From Leptidea sinapis (taxonomy: Eukaryota; Arthropoda; Insecta; Lepidoptera; Pieridae): a DNA stretch of 64,000 bases. The stretch is taken from positions 5,456,001 through 5,520,000 of the forward strand of contig NC_066292.1 of the NCBI RefSeq assembly GCF_905404315.1, in the 5' to 3' direction. The notes below the pieces were generated by a model that was not told the DNA's origin, searched no databases, and saw only the letters and a program-made list of their open reading frames with translations. Positions 1-11,300 of the stretch are shown here, piece after piece. Each line of letters begins with the position of its first letter. Positions within the stretch are counted from its first letter, which is position 1. The translations under genes and the position numbers were made by a program.

Positions 1-130
1 GTCACTACCTCATCTCTTTCAAACACCATCACTTTCGTCTTCTTTACATTCATCTTCATTCCCTTTCTAACAAAAGCTCCTTTCATAGTAGTTACCATCT
101 CCTGCAACTCCTCGGACGAAGACGTAAGTA
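1..130 (-). mobile_element. RTE-like LINE reverse-transcriptase fragment
   Basis: Read on the minus strand, the segment is open and encodes ELQEMV...RKGMKMNVKKTKVMVFER. This is the stretch downstream of the YADD box in RTE-like insect retrotransposons (KRGMKMN..KTKVMVF). It runs off the window edge. The clade is inferred from memory. Confidence 0.6.
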
Positions 131-641
131 ATACTTTTTGCTTACGCGCGTCGTATAATTGATACGGCAGATACGGCAGTAGCTACGCCCCTGCAGTTAG
201 TCACAGATAGGTTGTGGAAAAAAAGGGAGAAGTCTTTAAGATTAGTCTAGATTAAAGTGAAAGGTCACAGCAGCGCAGAGCAATTGGCATTGCATAGAAG
301 CTTCCTTGTGTGTCCGTGTGCCTTGATAAAGGATTAAATTAAAAAAAGATATATAAAAAAACTGTTTTAGTTTATTTACGGCTTGTAACTAACAAAATCA
401 TCTAAATAAACCAGGTAGGTAGATACAACTTCCTTGCGTCAAATAAACCTAACATCAGATGACCTCACATACTTCACTCGTTGGTTTGTCCTCGTGTAAT
501 ATAAAAAAAAAGTACCGGCTTATCCAAGTCACTAACCTTTTTCTCTTATTACCTCTAACATACTATGTAAAGAACAATTATTAATTCTTTACGAGTATAA
601 CTAAAGAACTTATGATTATGTGGATCCAATTTTTTTGAGTC
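131..641. other. Rfx intron, no recognised feature
   Basis: AT-rich intronic DNA between the LINE fragment and the inverted-repeat/mariner unit. I see no coding or repeat signature here. Confidence 0.5.
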
Positions 642-1407
642 TTGAGTATAAATTCCGCTTATATTTGTCTTCATTGTATTCGACACGTGTTTCGCCCCTA
701 CACGAGGCATCTTCAGGAGATATTGACTCGCCAAACTCTTGCCCGAGTTTCGTTTACTATATGGGGCACACTAAGCACTTCTAGCTAATCGGAACTATTT
801 GAATTTCGAATGTTATATTTTTTGAAACGTTGCAAACTTCTTAGTAATAAAAAAAAACAATTGGCGGGAAATCATTTGTCAATTTTTTTTATCACACATC
901 AAAGTTCTCCGCAAGACTGTGGCGCTCGTCTTCAAAATGCTTTTGGGAGCGAAGCACCTTGCTTGAGAACCGTGAGGCGATGGTTTGCTGAATTTGAGAG
1001 AGGTCGGGTTTCTTTACATGACGAAATTCGTGAAGGGCGGCTTTCAACGAAATACTTTCCATAATTTCCATCAACGAAAATAATGGGGCTACTATTAAGC
1101 GGCTATTAAAGAAAACCCGCGGATTACCTATGAGACAATTCGAGGACTATTGGGGATTGGTATGAGCCAAATTCAGAAAATTATACACGAAGAATTGAAA
1201 CTTCGGAAATTTGTTATCGTTGGATCCCTAAAGATTTGATGAGAGGTTTCACTTTAACCAATTCCGAAGAGGCAGTGATAGCGTTCAATCAGCACGTAGA
1301 AAACATGCCCTAAGATCTGTGGTCCTTTTGTTATTAAATGGTTCGATCGCATGGTGAGACACGTGTCGAATAGATTGAAGACAAATATTAGCGGAGTTTA
1401 CACTCAA
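642..1407. repeat. Inverted repeats (642-690 / 1359-1407) flanking a mariner remnant
   Basis: The ~49-bp left arm (TTGAGTATAAATTCCGC ... CACGTGT) is the imperfect reverse complement of the right arm (ACACGTGTCGAAT ... CACTCAA). Left-side homology continues to ~733, as shown by a third copy at 53592-53757. The arms belong to a dispersed repeat present in both orientations, with the dead mariner between them. Confidence 0.7.
810..1310 (+). pseudogene. mariner transposase remnant
   Basis: Frame pieces give CGARLQNAFGSEAPCLRTVRRWFAEFERGR (helix-turn-helix region) and, after stops, GMSQIQKIIHEELKLRK (second DNA-binding helix region), both mariner hallmarks. The catalytic domain is largely missing; pieces near 1230-1310 resemble the adjoining linker. 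Non-functional. Confidence 0.75.
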
Positions 1408-1491
1408 GATAACTTAAAAATGGATTATTATTGATTTCCACAAAATAACGCCCAATTCAATAAATGTTTGATTGTGTGATGTTGGTAACAG

Positions 1492-1745
1492 GGAAACGCT
1501 CCGCGCCTACCCGATGTTCGAGGTGACCAGCGTGGAGACGGTGAGCACCGAGGGCGCCGACGAAGCGTGGGGCGGACAGTACGCCTTCGCGGAGAGCGCG
1601 CCGGTGGAGGGGGGCGCGGGGGCGGGGGCGGCGGGGGCGGCGGGGGCCGGGGCGGCGGGGGCCGGGCCCACGTCCCCCAGCGGCCCCGCGCGCATGCCGC
1701 CCGCCACCGTGCAGTGGCTGCTCGAACACTACGAGACCGCTGAAG
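1492..1745 (+). CDS. Rfx: Rfx exon a: linker with Gly/Ala run and start of DNA-binding domain
   Basis: The acceptor is a ...GGTAACAG site ending at 1491 and the donor is AAG|GTAAGC. The first base completes a codon begun upstream; 84 full codons follow, then one G that pairs with GC of the next exon to make the Gly of ETAEG. Residues ~39-58 are a pure Ala/Gly run encoded by a GGGGGCG-type repeat at about 1612-1668, likely length-variable. The exon ends with ATVQWLLEHYETAEG, the first helix of the RFX DNA-binding domain. Confidence 0.93.
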
Positions 1746-2312
1746 GTAAGCGCGTCCTTTGTGTTCCAGCTCCGAGCGTGGTAGACCAAGAGCCCGTGAA
1801 CCTCACACCTACGTTATTTTATAAAAGCTGAAAGTTTGTCAGCGCACGCTCCCAACACAGGTAAGAACGATGGACCATTATGGAGTTTGGGTTACAGTGG
1901 CTTTCGCATGAAAACGGTACTAAAAGTGTGTAAAATACCGATCTAAATACATCATGAATACTGCCAAGTTCTGACAGTCAGGCAACTCTTCATATTGGCG
2001 ATTGTTATCAAACAGCACCCTTTAACAGAGTTTAGGCCAGAGTCTACTCGCCGCAATCATCTTGTGGCAGTATCTACGAAGGTAAGGACATCATTTAGCT
2101 GCAGATTCTTTCTGTTTCTGGGACCGTACCTTTATAATAAGCTACACAAGGTATTATGTTTGTATAGTCTAAACATGTACAAATGTCGGTCAACTGCACA
2201 CGAATGGCTCCTTTTGCAAGACTACTGTCACACAGAGAGACTTCTGGAGGTCTTGGATAGTTAGCACACCTATAAACCGAGAACACCCTATCGTACGCAT
2301 GTTTGCACATAC

Positions 2313-2380
<68 letters not shown>

Positions 2381-5300
2381 TCACACAAACACACACACAC
2401 ACACATTTACCTCTATTCTTTGGAATTTCAAGATTTTTAGTCACTGTGTAAAAGTGGAATCCTGGTGACCAGTAATACAGGTATTTTATTACCTACCACA
2501 GGCACCAGCGATCCACGACCAAAACTTATGTATCCCCTGTATTTTTAAGTTTTCGCTATATTTTAACTTTGGTTGTTGGTGAGAGATAAAAGTTATTATT
2601 ATTATTATTATTATTTGATAATAATAAAGTGCGATGTTTCGGTATTACCTTCAGAATATAAATAAAATTAGCTTTTATACTATGACGTAAGTAAAATTAT
2701 AATTTCATGAACATTAAGGGTGTCTGGCAAGGGGTTGCCACGATGTTAAGTGTCTGGTAATGAATAACGTGATTTTTAATTCTTATTACTTATTACCTGT
2801 GGTGGGAGCATGCGCTGACAAACTTTCAGCTTTTATAAAATAACGTAGGTCTGTGGTTCACGGGCTCTTAGACTATGGGTGCCGGTGTAATTACCGGTGT
2901 TTGATACATTCCATCTGAAGTCTGGAGATGAGGGATGCAATGAGGGATGTGTCGGAGTCGTATGGCGGTACCTACGTGTGTGTGTTAATTGTTTTGTTTT
3001 GCGTTTCGACACGAATCAAATTAACGTCACCAGCACGGCTATCTGCTCGGAAGTTATTCCCGTAAAAAATGTAATGACAATTTGTTGATAGTGCCGATAT
3101 TGTTACGTTTAAATAATTAGGTAGTCTATATGTAACTTCACATAGGAATAAACAAATAAAATAAGAAAATAAACTTTTATTGCTGTATTAAATTTACATA
3201 ATAAAAATATTATTTTTCTGTTATAAAAAATATAACTGTGCATGTAAATAAATGTCGGCAAACGGTTGATTATCGAATGCTAGGACAAGCCCCCGACAAC
3301 TGTCTCTATATGCGAGTCCTGAAATTGATCTGCTACTTTCTGATCTTGTCCTTCCCTCTCGTAGTCTGTATGGGTACAGGAGGTAGTAACAGATACAGAT
3401 GTATGGTCAATTCCAACCATCGAGAAAGTTTGCTCCTGGAATATATTTATTGAAAGGACAAGCGATTTCTTTACGTGAAACTGTAGCCTTTTAAAAGATG
3501 TACTTAGACAAATCCCGCGGAGTATGAGCGAGCTATCCGGCTGCGGGTCTGGTGGTTTTTGTTTCAGTTAAAACCCGAGAGGTCGCGGGTTTGAGTCCCG
3601 CCGCGTACATAAATTTTGGTAAGAAATTTAATGTAATTAATCCCAGAAGGGAGGGAGGGATATCACTTAAACAATAAAAAAATTGTTTCTAAGTTCAATA
3701 GCAGTCACTTCTTTTAATTTCAGTTTGTGCAAGCCGGCAGAATTTAGGGGCCTTAAAAATTCTCGGGGCAATGTTGCACACGGAATCAAATGATTTGTAA
3801 CATTTTGAATAACCAGATACCCATTCCACAATCCTTTTGTTATCTCACGTACCTACTAAGTCGCTTCTCGGTGACACTTTCGCCGTCGGACAGAGCAATT
3901 CAAATTTCTTTATGTAAGATTATTTAGTGTGGGATAGATTATGTCAACAAAAATTTCTAGACTGTAAACAGTTTGAGCCAATTGACTATCCAACGATACA
4001 TGAGGGCTCTTTGAAAATTTTGAAATTTAATAAGCACACTTTTTACATTTTAATATAATATATAAATTACGTGTCACGTTGTTTGTCCGCGATGGACTCC
4101 CTAAACTAATAAACGAATTTTAATGGGGATTACTTCAGGGAGTGCAGTTTAGTCTAACTTGAGAGATAGGATAGTTTTCATTTCGATTTGGGACCCATGA
4201 TTATTTTTATTTTCAATACTTATTTGTTTTGTACGGACATATTTTGTTTGAGAGAATTTAATGATGCGCGGCTTGACAGTTCCACTGTGAAACAATTTCA
4301 TTATAACAACAGGGAGCATTATTTACGAAATAATTCTTGATGTTTTAAAATATTATTGGCAAATTCCTATAAAACAGTATTTTTTTTATTATCTACAGAA
4401 CCACGTCTGTTGGGTTAGCTAGTAATGTATATAGCTGTAATTTTTTTTTATGGAATAGGAGGACAAACGAGCGTACGGGTCACCTGTTGTTAAGTGATCA
4501 CCGCCGCCCACACTCTCTTGCAACACCAGAGGAATCACAGGAGCGTTGCCGGCCTTTAAGGAAGGTGTACGCGCTTTTTTTGAAGGTACCCATGTCGTAT
4601 CGTCCCGGAAACACCGCACAAGGAAGTTCATTCCACAGCTTTGTAGTACGTGGAAGAAAGCTCCTTGTAAACCGCACTGTATAGAACCGCCACACATCCA
4701 GATGGTGAGGATAATATCCTAACTTGTGGCGTGTCGTGCGAAGGTGGAATTTGGCGGCAGGAATTAGGTTAAACAACTCTTCGGAACACTCCCCGTGATA
4801 AATGCGGTAGAAGACACACAATGAAGCGACGTCTCTACGCAACGCCAAGTGATCCAGCCGTTCACAGAGTACTCGAGATTTCGAGATCCAGTATTCCGAT
4901 ACTAGGCGAGGCTTTTAGGGAAGTGTTGTCGAAGAGCGGTGATACGACAAATGGTTTTTTTTTAGTGGTAAACGCGCAAACTTAAGTCTTCTGGGGGTTA
5001 AATTGGACAAGGTTCAATTTACCCCATTCCGCGACCTTCTCAAGAGAGGACTCGATAGAAGACACAAGTTTCTCCCGGCACTGGTCGACGATTTCCCGAG
5101 AGAGACCTGCATGGCCCGTGTATACGGCATCACCATATCACCATAGCAATGAATTTTGGAGGTGTCCAACATATCATTGATATGCAGAAGAAACAGCGTA
5201 GGAGATAGCACACAGCCTTGGGGCACTCCAGCATTCACGGGCTTCGGGTTCGAGCAATGTCCGTCGACAACGACCTGTATGTTGCGCCCAGTGAGGAAGC

Positions 5301-8300
5301 TGGAGGTCCACTTGCACAAGCTCTCGGGAAGCCCAAATGATGGAAGTTTAGAAAGGAGCGCCTTGTGCCATACTCGATCAAAGGCCTTCGCTATATCCAG
5401 GCTAACTGCCAGGCCTTCCCCCTTGCTTTCAATAGCCGCAGCCCATCTATGTGTTAGGTATACCAGAAGATTACCTGCCGACAGACTATGGCGAAAGCCA
5501 TATTGTCGGTCGTTGATCAACTGGTGACCCTCTAGGTATACCAAGAGCTGACGGCTAATTATGCTCTCCATGATTTTGGAGAGCCGGGAGGTAATAGCAA
5601 TAGGCCTGTAGTTTGCAGGATCCGAACTGTCTCCTTTTTTTTGGATCGGATGGACAATGGCTGACTTCCATGAGTCAGGGACTACGCCTTTGGAATAAGA
5701 GTGCCGGAATAAACGCGTTAGCACCGGCGTCAACTCAGGGGCACACGTTCTAAGCACGATTGGAGAAATGCCATCCGGACCGCTCGACTTCCTCACGTCC
5801 CACGAAAACAGAGCTCGCCTAACAGTTTTCTGTGTGAACTGTACTTCAGGCATAGAGCTCTGACACCGCGGGATGGTCGGCGGTGTTTTTCCGTTGTCGT
5901 CAAGAGTCGAGTCGGAGGCGAAAAGAGCGCACAGGAGATCGGCTTTCTCTTTTGCCGTATGGGCCAGGGTGTCATTCCTCATGTGCAACGACGGCATGGA
6001 CGGCTGGCTGTAGTTACCAAGAGCAGCTTTCGACAACGACCAGAACTTGCGTGTTCCGGTCTGGTAACTGGAAAGCTGCTCGCCGATATTGACGACGTGT
6101 TTTGACTTTGCACGGGCGATTTGCCGCTTAAAAAATCTGGAAGCACGGTTGTATTTCCTCTTAAGAACTATGCAGTTCGGATCCTTTGTGCCCAGCGCCG
6201 CAACCCAAGTTCGATACGCCTGTTTTTTGCAGTCAGATGCTGCTTTAACTGACGCATCGAACCAGGGCTGTGATCTGCCACCGATCGGTACTACAGAGCT
6301 TGGTATAAAACTATCCATGCCCTGTAGTATCACATCGGCTACTGCAACGGCGCAGGCACTAGGATCATCCGAAGGGAAACAAACCCTGCTCCAAGGGTAG
6401 GATGCAAAAAAGGAACGCATCCTATCCCGATCTGTTGACTTGTAGTGCCAAACGCGGCGGGTCCTTTATGCCCAGCGCCGCAACCCAAGTTCGATACGCC
6501 TATTTTTTGCAGTCAGATGCTGCTTTAACTGACGCATCGAACCAGGGCTGTGATCTGCCACCGATCGGTACTACAGAGCTTGGTATAAAAATATCCATGC
6601 CCTGTAGTATCCAATCGGCTACTGCAACGGCGCAGGCACTAGGATCATCCGAAGGGAAACAAACCCTGCTCCAAGAGTATGATGCAAAAAAGGAACGCAT
6701 CCTATCCCAATCTGCTGACTTGTAGTGCCAAACGCGGCGGGTCGCTGGTGGTCTGCGACGTGGGCGTCGGATAGGCACTACACTCCTGACCAGGCCTCCG
6801 GTCCTCGACACTAACCTATACTAAACATAGCGGCACTAGGCCGCTACTTCACGCCGGTATTCTGTGCGAGTGTGGTAATTAACCCGGACGAGTCTGGCCC
6901 GATTGTGCTGACGTCAAAAGACGGCAGCGTGACTCTTCCACTTCTAAAAAGCCCTTAGTCGTAAGAGTTACGACTGTCTATCAGTATTCTGTCTCCGAGT
7001 TTTCTACTTTATGTTAAAAATTGCTATCGTTGATGTCATTTGAATTAGCTTTTATATTCGTACGAAAAAAAAAAATCATAGTAGGATTTTAAATCACTTA
7101 TTGTATTATATTCAAAATCTAGTCGAAATTATATGCCTCAGGCATGAGAAGAACATACACAAAAATATCCTTTTGTTATTTTTATGCGTTCGAGGCTGTG
7201 TAATGGCATATTTATGTGTGGACAATACTCAAGGTTAGTTCTTACTGAACTGTCTTAAAGAGTATTTTTTGTTTTAACATTCCCAAATAATCTGGTATAC
7301 CTTAACACAAACCTAACATTTTTCAAAACTATACTTGGTAAGACTATCAGCACAAGACTCCTGACATTATTTTTTACATTTATTTACAGTTTATACCTGT
7401 ACCTATTTGTTAAATGACTTTTTGCGATTTTTTAAGTAGTGACATGTCCCGCTCCTATAGAAATTTTGGTACTTCTGATAAAAAAAACGCAACAAAAAGT
7501 TTTGGAAGTCTTCTGTTACTGCTACCAAAGTCTCTTCATTTTTGCTGAGTTACTAAAAAAAAGAAATGTGTGGTTTGGCGTTATCATAATATAAAAACAC
7601 ATGCCCTTTCTTTTGATCAATTCCGGCTTCTTTCTCTCAAGCCAAAAAGGCTTTTATCTGTACATTTATTGGCAGTAGAGATGCTTACGTTCTGCCTGGC
7701 GGTAAGAGCTCATAATACCCTTCCAATCCCACCATACGTACACCATCACCTTATTCCGAGTTAACCCGGGCAATGTCTCGTTCTGTGAAGCCTGACCGAC
7801 CTTTGACCACCATCTCTTTCTGACATTCTTGTCGTACGTGAACCAATTTTCATTGCCAGCTATGAATCTCTTCAAAACAGTTCGGTTTCATTATGTTTCT
7901 TTTAATCAGCTCGTGTGGCACCCAAATATTGATAAAAGATTTTATGTGTACAAGTGTGTGTTTCAAATGGGACAAAACTGTTTTGTGGTCAGTTATTCAG
8001 CTCCACCTTTAAAAAATGATATCCATATTTTTCTTGATAGGGTGACCAGGCGAGATGCATCTTTGACTACAACTTCCAGGATTGCTACTCTTGCTGAAAC
8101 TGCATAAACGTCACAAATATACTCGCGGCTTGCGTTCCATTTCTCCGAATTTCTTCATTAGATTGACTCGTTTTGACAGAAAGGAAAACAAATTAAAAAT
8201 TGCTGCAAACAACATTTTACTTATTTCTTTCTTTTTCAAATGTCATCTAAACCAAGATGATTTTATTACAATTTTAAACATGTTCTATGCGAAAAGACTT

Positions 8301-11300
8301 TTTCCCCCGTCCTATTATTTTTACTCAAAATTGGATTTCAATCCAATCTCCACTCATTTTAGATGCTATAAAGTTGAGAAGAACGATCCAGTGACCTGGC
8401 CAGAAAATAATGAACATCAAGTCGTTTGTGGTTTTTGCTTTATTATATATTTTAGTTCTGTTCTCATGTTCCAGATTATCTAAATATTACTTTAAATATT
8501 GTCTTGGGTTGGAATTCCCTCACCTCCTTTATAAGATTTTTTTTCCGCTGTAGGTTCCGAGTTCCTAAGAGCAATATTCTCTGTATACATGATTTGGACA
8601 TCTAATTTATTTTTATATACCTAACTTCAGCTCCGTGTTATTTAATGTGTCAAATGATTTGTTAAACTGATGTGATCTAGGTTGAAAATTTTGTTATATT
8701 TCCTCAAATTGCAATGACTGATGTTTTTGTAGACCTGCCACTACTACCATCTGTTCATTAGTCGAGACAAATCTGCTCAAATTTCATTATTCTATATTAT
8801 TATTAAACATGCTTCTTTCTTGGCTTCGCTTGGTTTCGCTGCCGTGATCTCGATTCTATCGTCGATTGTATTCGGCCTCGGAGTCGGCCTTTGTATTGAA
8901 AAGGTAAGGGTACCAAAGTTTAAGTTCACTTACATCTTGAAAATGTTGTAGGCTTTCATTCGTACATTTCCATTGTTGAGTTCTGTTATTTGTTTTTGTT
9001 TTTCCTGAAATTCATCGTTTACGCATTAAATCATACGATGGTTTACTTTACGTAAACACGTAATAAGTTGTCGATTTTATTTCCTTGCGTTGGTTCACTA
9101 GCAAGTGATGAAATGTATATACTTAGTCTGCCATTAATACTATCACAATTAATAATAAAATTATATTACATTTGAATTTGGAATCTGTGATTTTTATTTG
9201 ATTGTTCATTGAGTTTTCTCATTTTGGCGCTAATTTGCCATATTAAAATGGAGTGGGGTGATAAAGAGAACCGAATCGTTGGTATTGTATTACACAAATT
9301 AGATATGGAGCCAAATGCAATTTTTAAAACTCTCTATACGCTTAGTATAAGTAAAATGTTTGCGTACCGGGCTATTAAAACGTACATGAGACTTCCTCTG
9401 TTTGTGACAGAAAAAGATCTGGCCGTCCACGTAGTGTACATATGAAAAAGGTGGTCAAAGCTTCAGGAAAAGAATTCGAAGAAATCCTGCCCGAAAACAA
9501 AAGATTTTATCTCGGGTGATGAAGATAACACCTAGAACTATGTCGCGTATTTTAAAAGAGGACTTAGAACTTGCAGCCTATAAGAGACGTACTGGTCATT
9601 TCTTAACTGATAATTTAAAAAATAATAGGGTGGTAAAATCTAAACAACTACTAAAGCGGTACGCAAAGGGAGGTCATAGAAAATTTTTGTTTACGAATGA
9701 GAAAATTTTAGAATGGAGCCACATTTTACTAAACAAATGACCGTATTTATGCTCAAATTTCTTAGAAAGCTTCCCAATTAGTCGACAGTGTGCAACGTGG
9801 GCACTATCCGACTTCAGTGATGGTTTGGTGGGGTATTAGGTAGCTATGAAGGAGTGACTGAACCATAGTTTTGTGAAAAAGGTATCAAAACATCGGCACA
9901 AGTGTATGAAGATACCATTCTTGAGAAGGTAGTTAAGCCCCTCAACAACACCATGTTCAGTAACCAAGAATGGTCCATCCAGCAAGACTCGGCGCTGGGT
10001 CATAAAGCTTGGTCTACACGCAGTCGTGGTTGAAAACGAACGTTTTGGACTTCATCAGAGCTGAAGACTTGCCGTCGTCTAGTCCCGATCTTAATCCGCT
10101 GGATTATGATTTACGATCAGTTTTAGAGAGTACGGCTTGCTCTAAACGCCATGATAATTTGGAGTCCCTAAACAATCCGTACGATGGGCAGTGAAGAATT
10201 TTCCCACGGATAGAGTGTGTGCTTCTATTAATACCTATTAATGCCCTCGACGCTTAAAGGACTGTTTTGGAGCCAATGGAGACCACTTCGATATAGCTTT
10301 TTATATCTTAAATTGTTTTATATTTAGCTATAAAACTAACACACTGTAAAAGTAATTAATGTTATTTGCAATATATATTTTTTTTTCTTTGTATCAGTAT
10401 TTGTGGAAGGCTAGGTATAGGCTATACGTATATTGTCACTACCATTACGTTTATTTCGGTCTGTAGTTAGGAAGGTATTATGAAATAGTTATTATTATTA
10501 AAGAAGATGAGCATTTATTGTTAAAAAATCATTCATTATATTGCGAAGAGCATCTCTTCTTCAAGTTGTTTCTGATTCAGAACACAATGTACGTACGTAT
10601 TACGAGTATGTGTGTTGACTGCAAATTGTGTGTGGCTGACGTCACAACAGCCGTCGTCGTCTTTATTTTTTATTTCCGTGAATAATAATAATATATAAAT
10701 AATAAAATTAGGTGGTAGTTTTAGTATGGCTTAACTACACCCAACGCGGTCGTTAGCGCTTCTTTTAATATGAAAAATAAATCTCTTCTAGTATACAAAA
10801 AGGTTTTACTTCCTGATTATTATCGTAAAACATTTTTTGTATAAATTTGTAATGACGCTTAAACGTCTTCCGTGAATATGTCTCATTTAATTCGCGTTCC
10901 TATGCATTAAAAGAAGTTGTTTGTTATGTTAATGCGAACAATTTTAATTATTATTTGTTGATATTACATATCGCTTGTGTTACATAACCAATGCTCGTAG
11001 GCGTGTCTCTACCGCGGTCCACTCTGTACGCCCACTACCTACGTCACTGCACGTCCCACCGCCTGGACCCCGTGAACGCGGCGTCGTTCGGCAAGCTCAT
11101 CCGCTCCGTGTTCGTGGGCCTGCGCACACGCCGCCTCGGCACGCGAGGCAACTCCAAGTACCACTACTACGGTATACGGGCCAAGCCCAGCGCTCATAAG
11201 GACTCTGCTCATCACAAGCTGGATTTGGATGATAATCAGGTATTTTACCAATGGGAAGCTCCTTTGCACAGGATGCCGGCTAGATTATGGGTACAACAAC

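Larger units (their letters stand above)
4441..6960 (-). mobile_element. Degenerate jockey/CR1-like LINE, minus orientation
   Basis: The 3' end is an A-run on the minus strand near 4441-4450. The RT body is open at 5014-6420, and the C-terminal piece (LALRRDVASLCVFYRIYHGECSEELFNLIP ... SFLPRTTKLWNELP) is at 4498-4848. A 5'-truncated second copy lies on the plus strand at 57037-57336. The 5' end is uncertain; EN is absent or truncated. Confidence 0.85.

Noticed and set aside
1457..1789. Long minus-strand open frames (Arg/Pro-rich) opposite Rfx exon a
   Set aside because: Antisense shadows of a GC-rich exon; the plus-strand frame carries the RFX motif and correct splice sites.
2095..2406. Minus-strand Cys/Val-Arg/Glu repeat protein
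   Set aside because: Translation of the TC/AC microsatellite.
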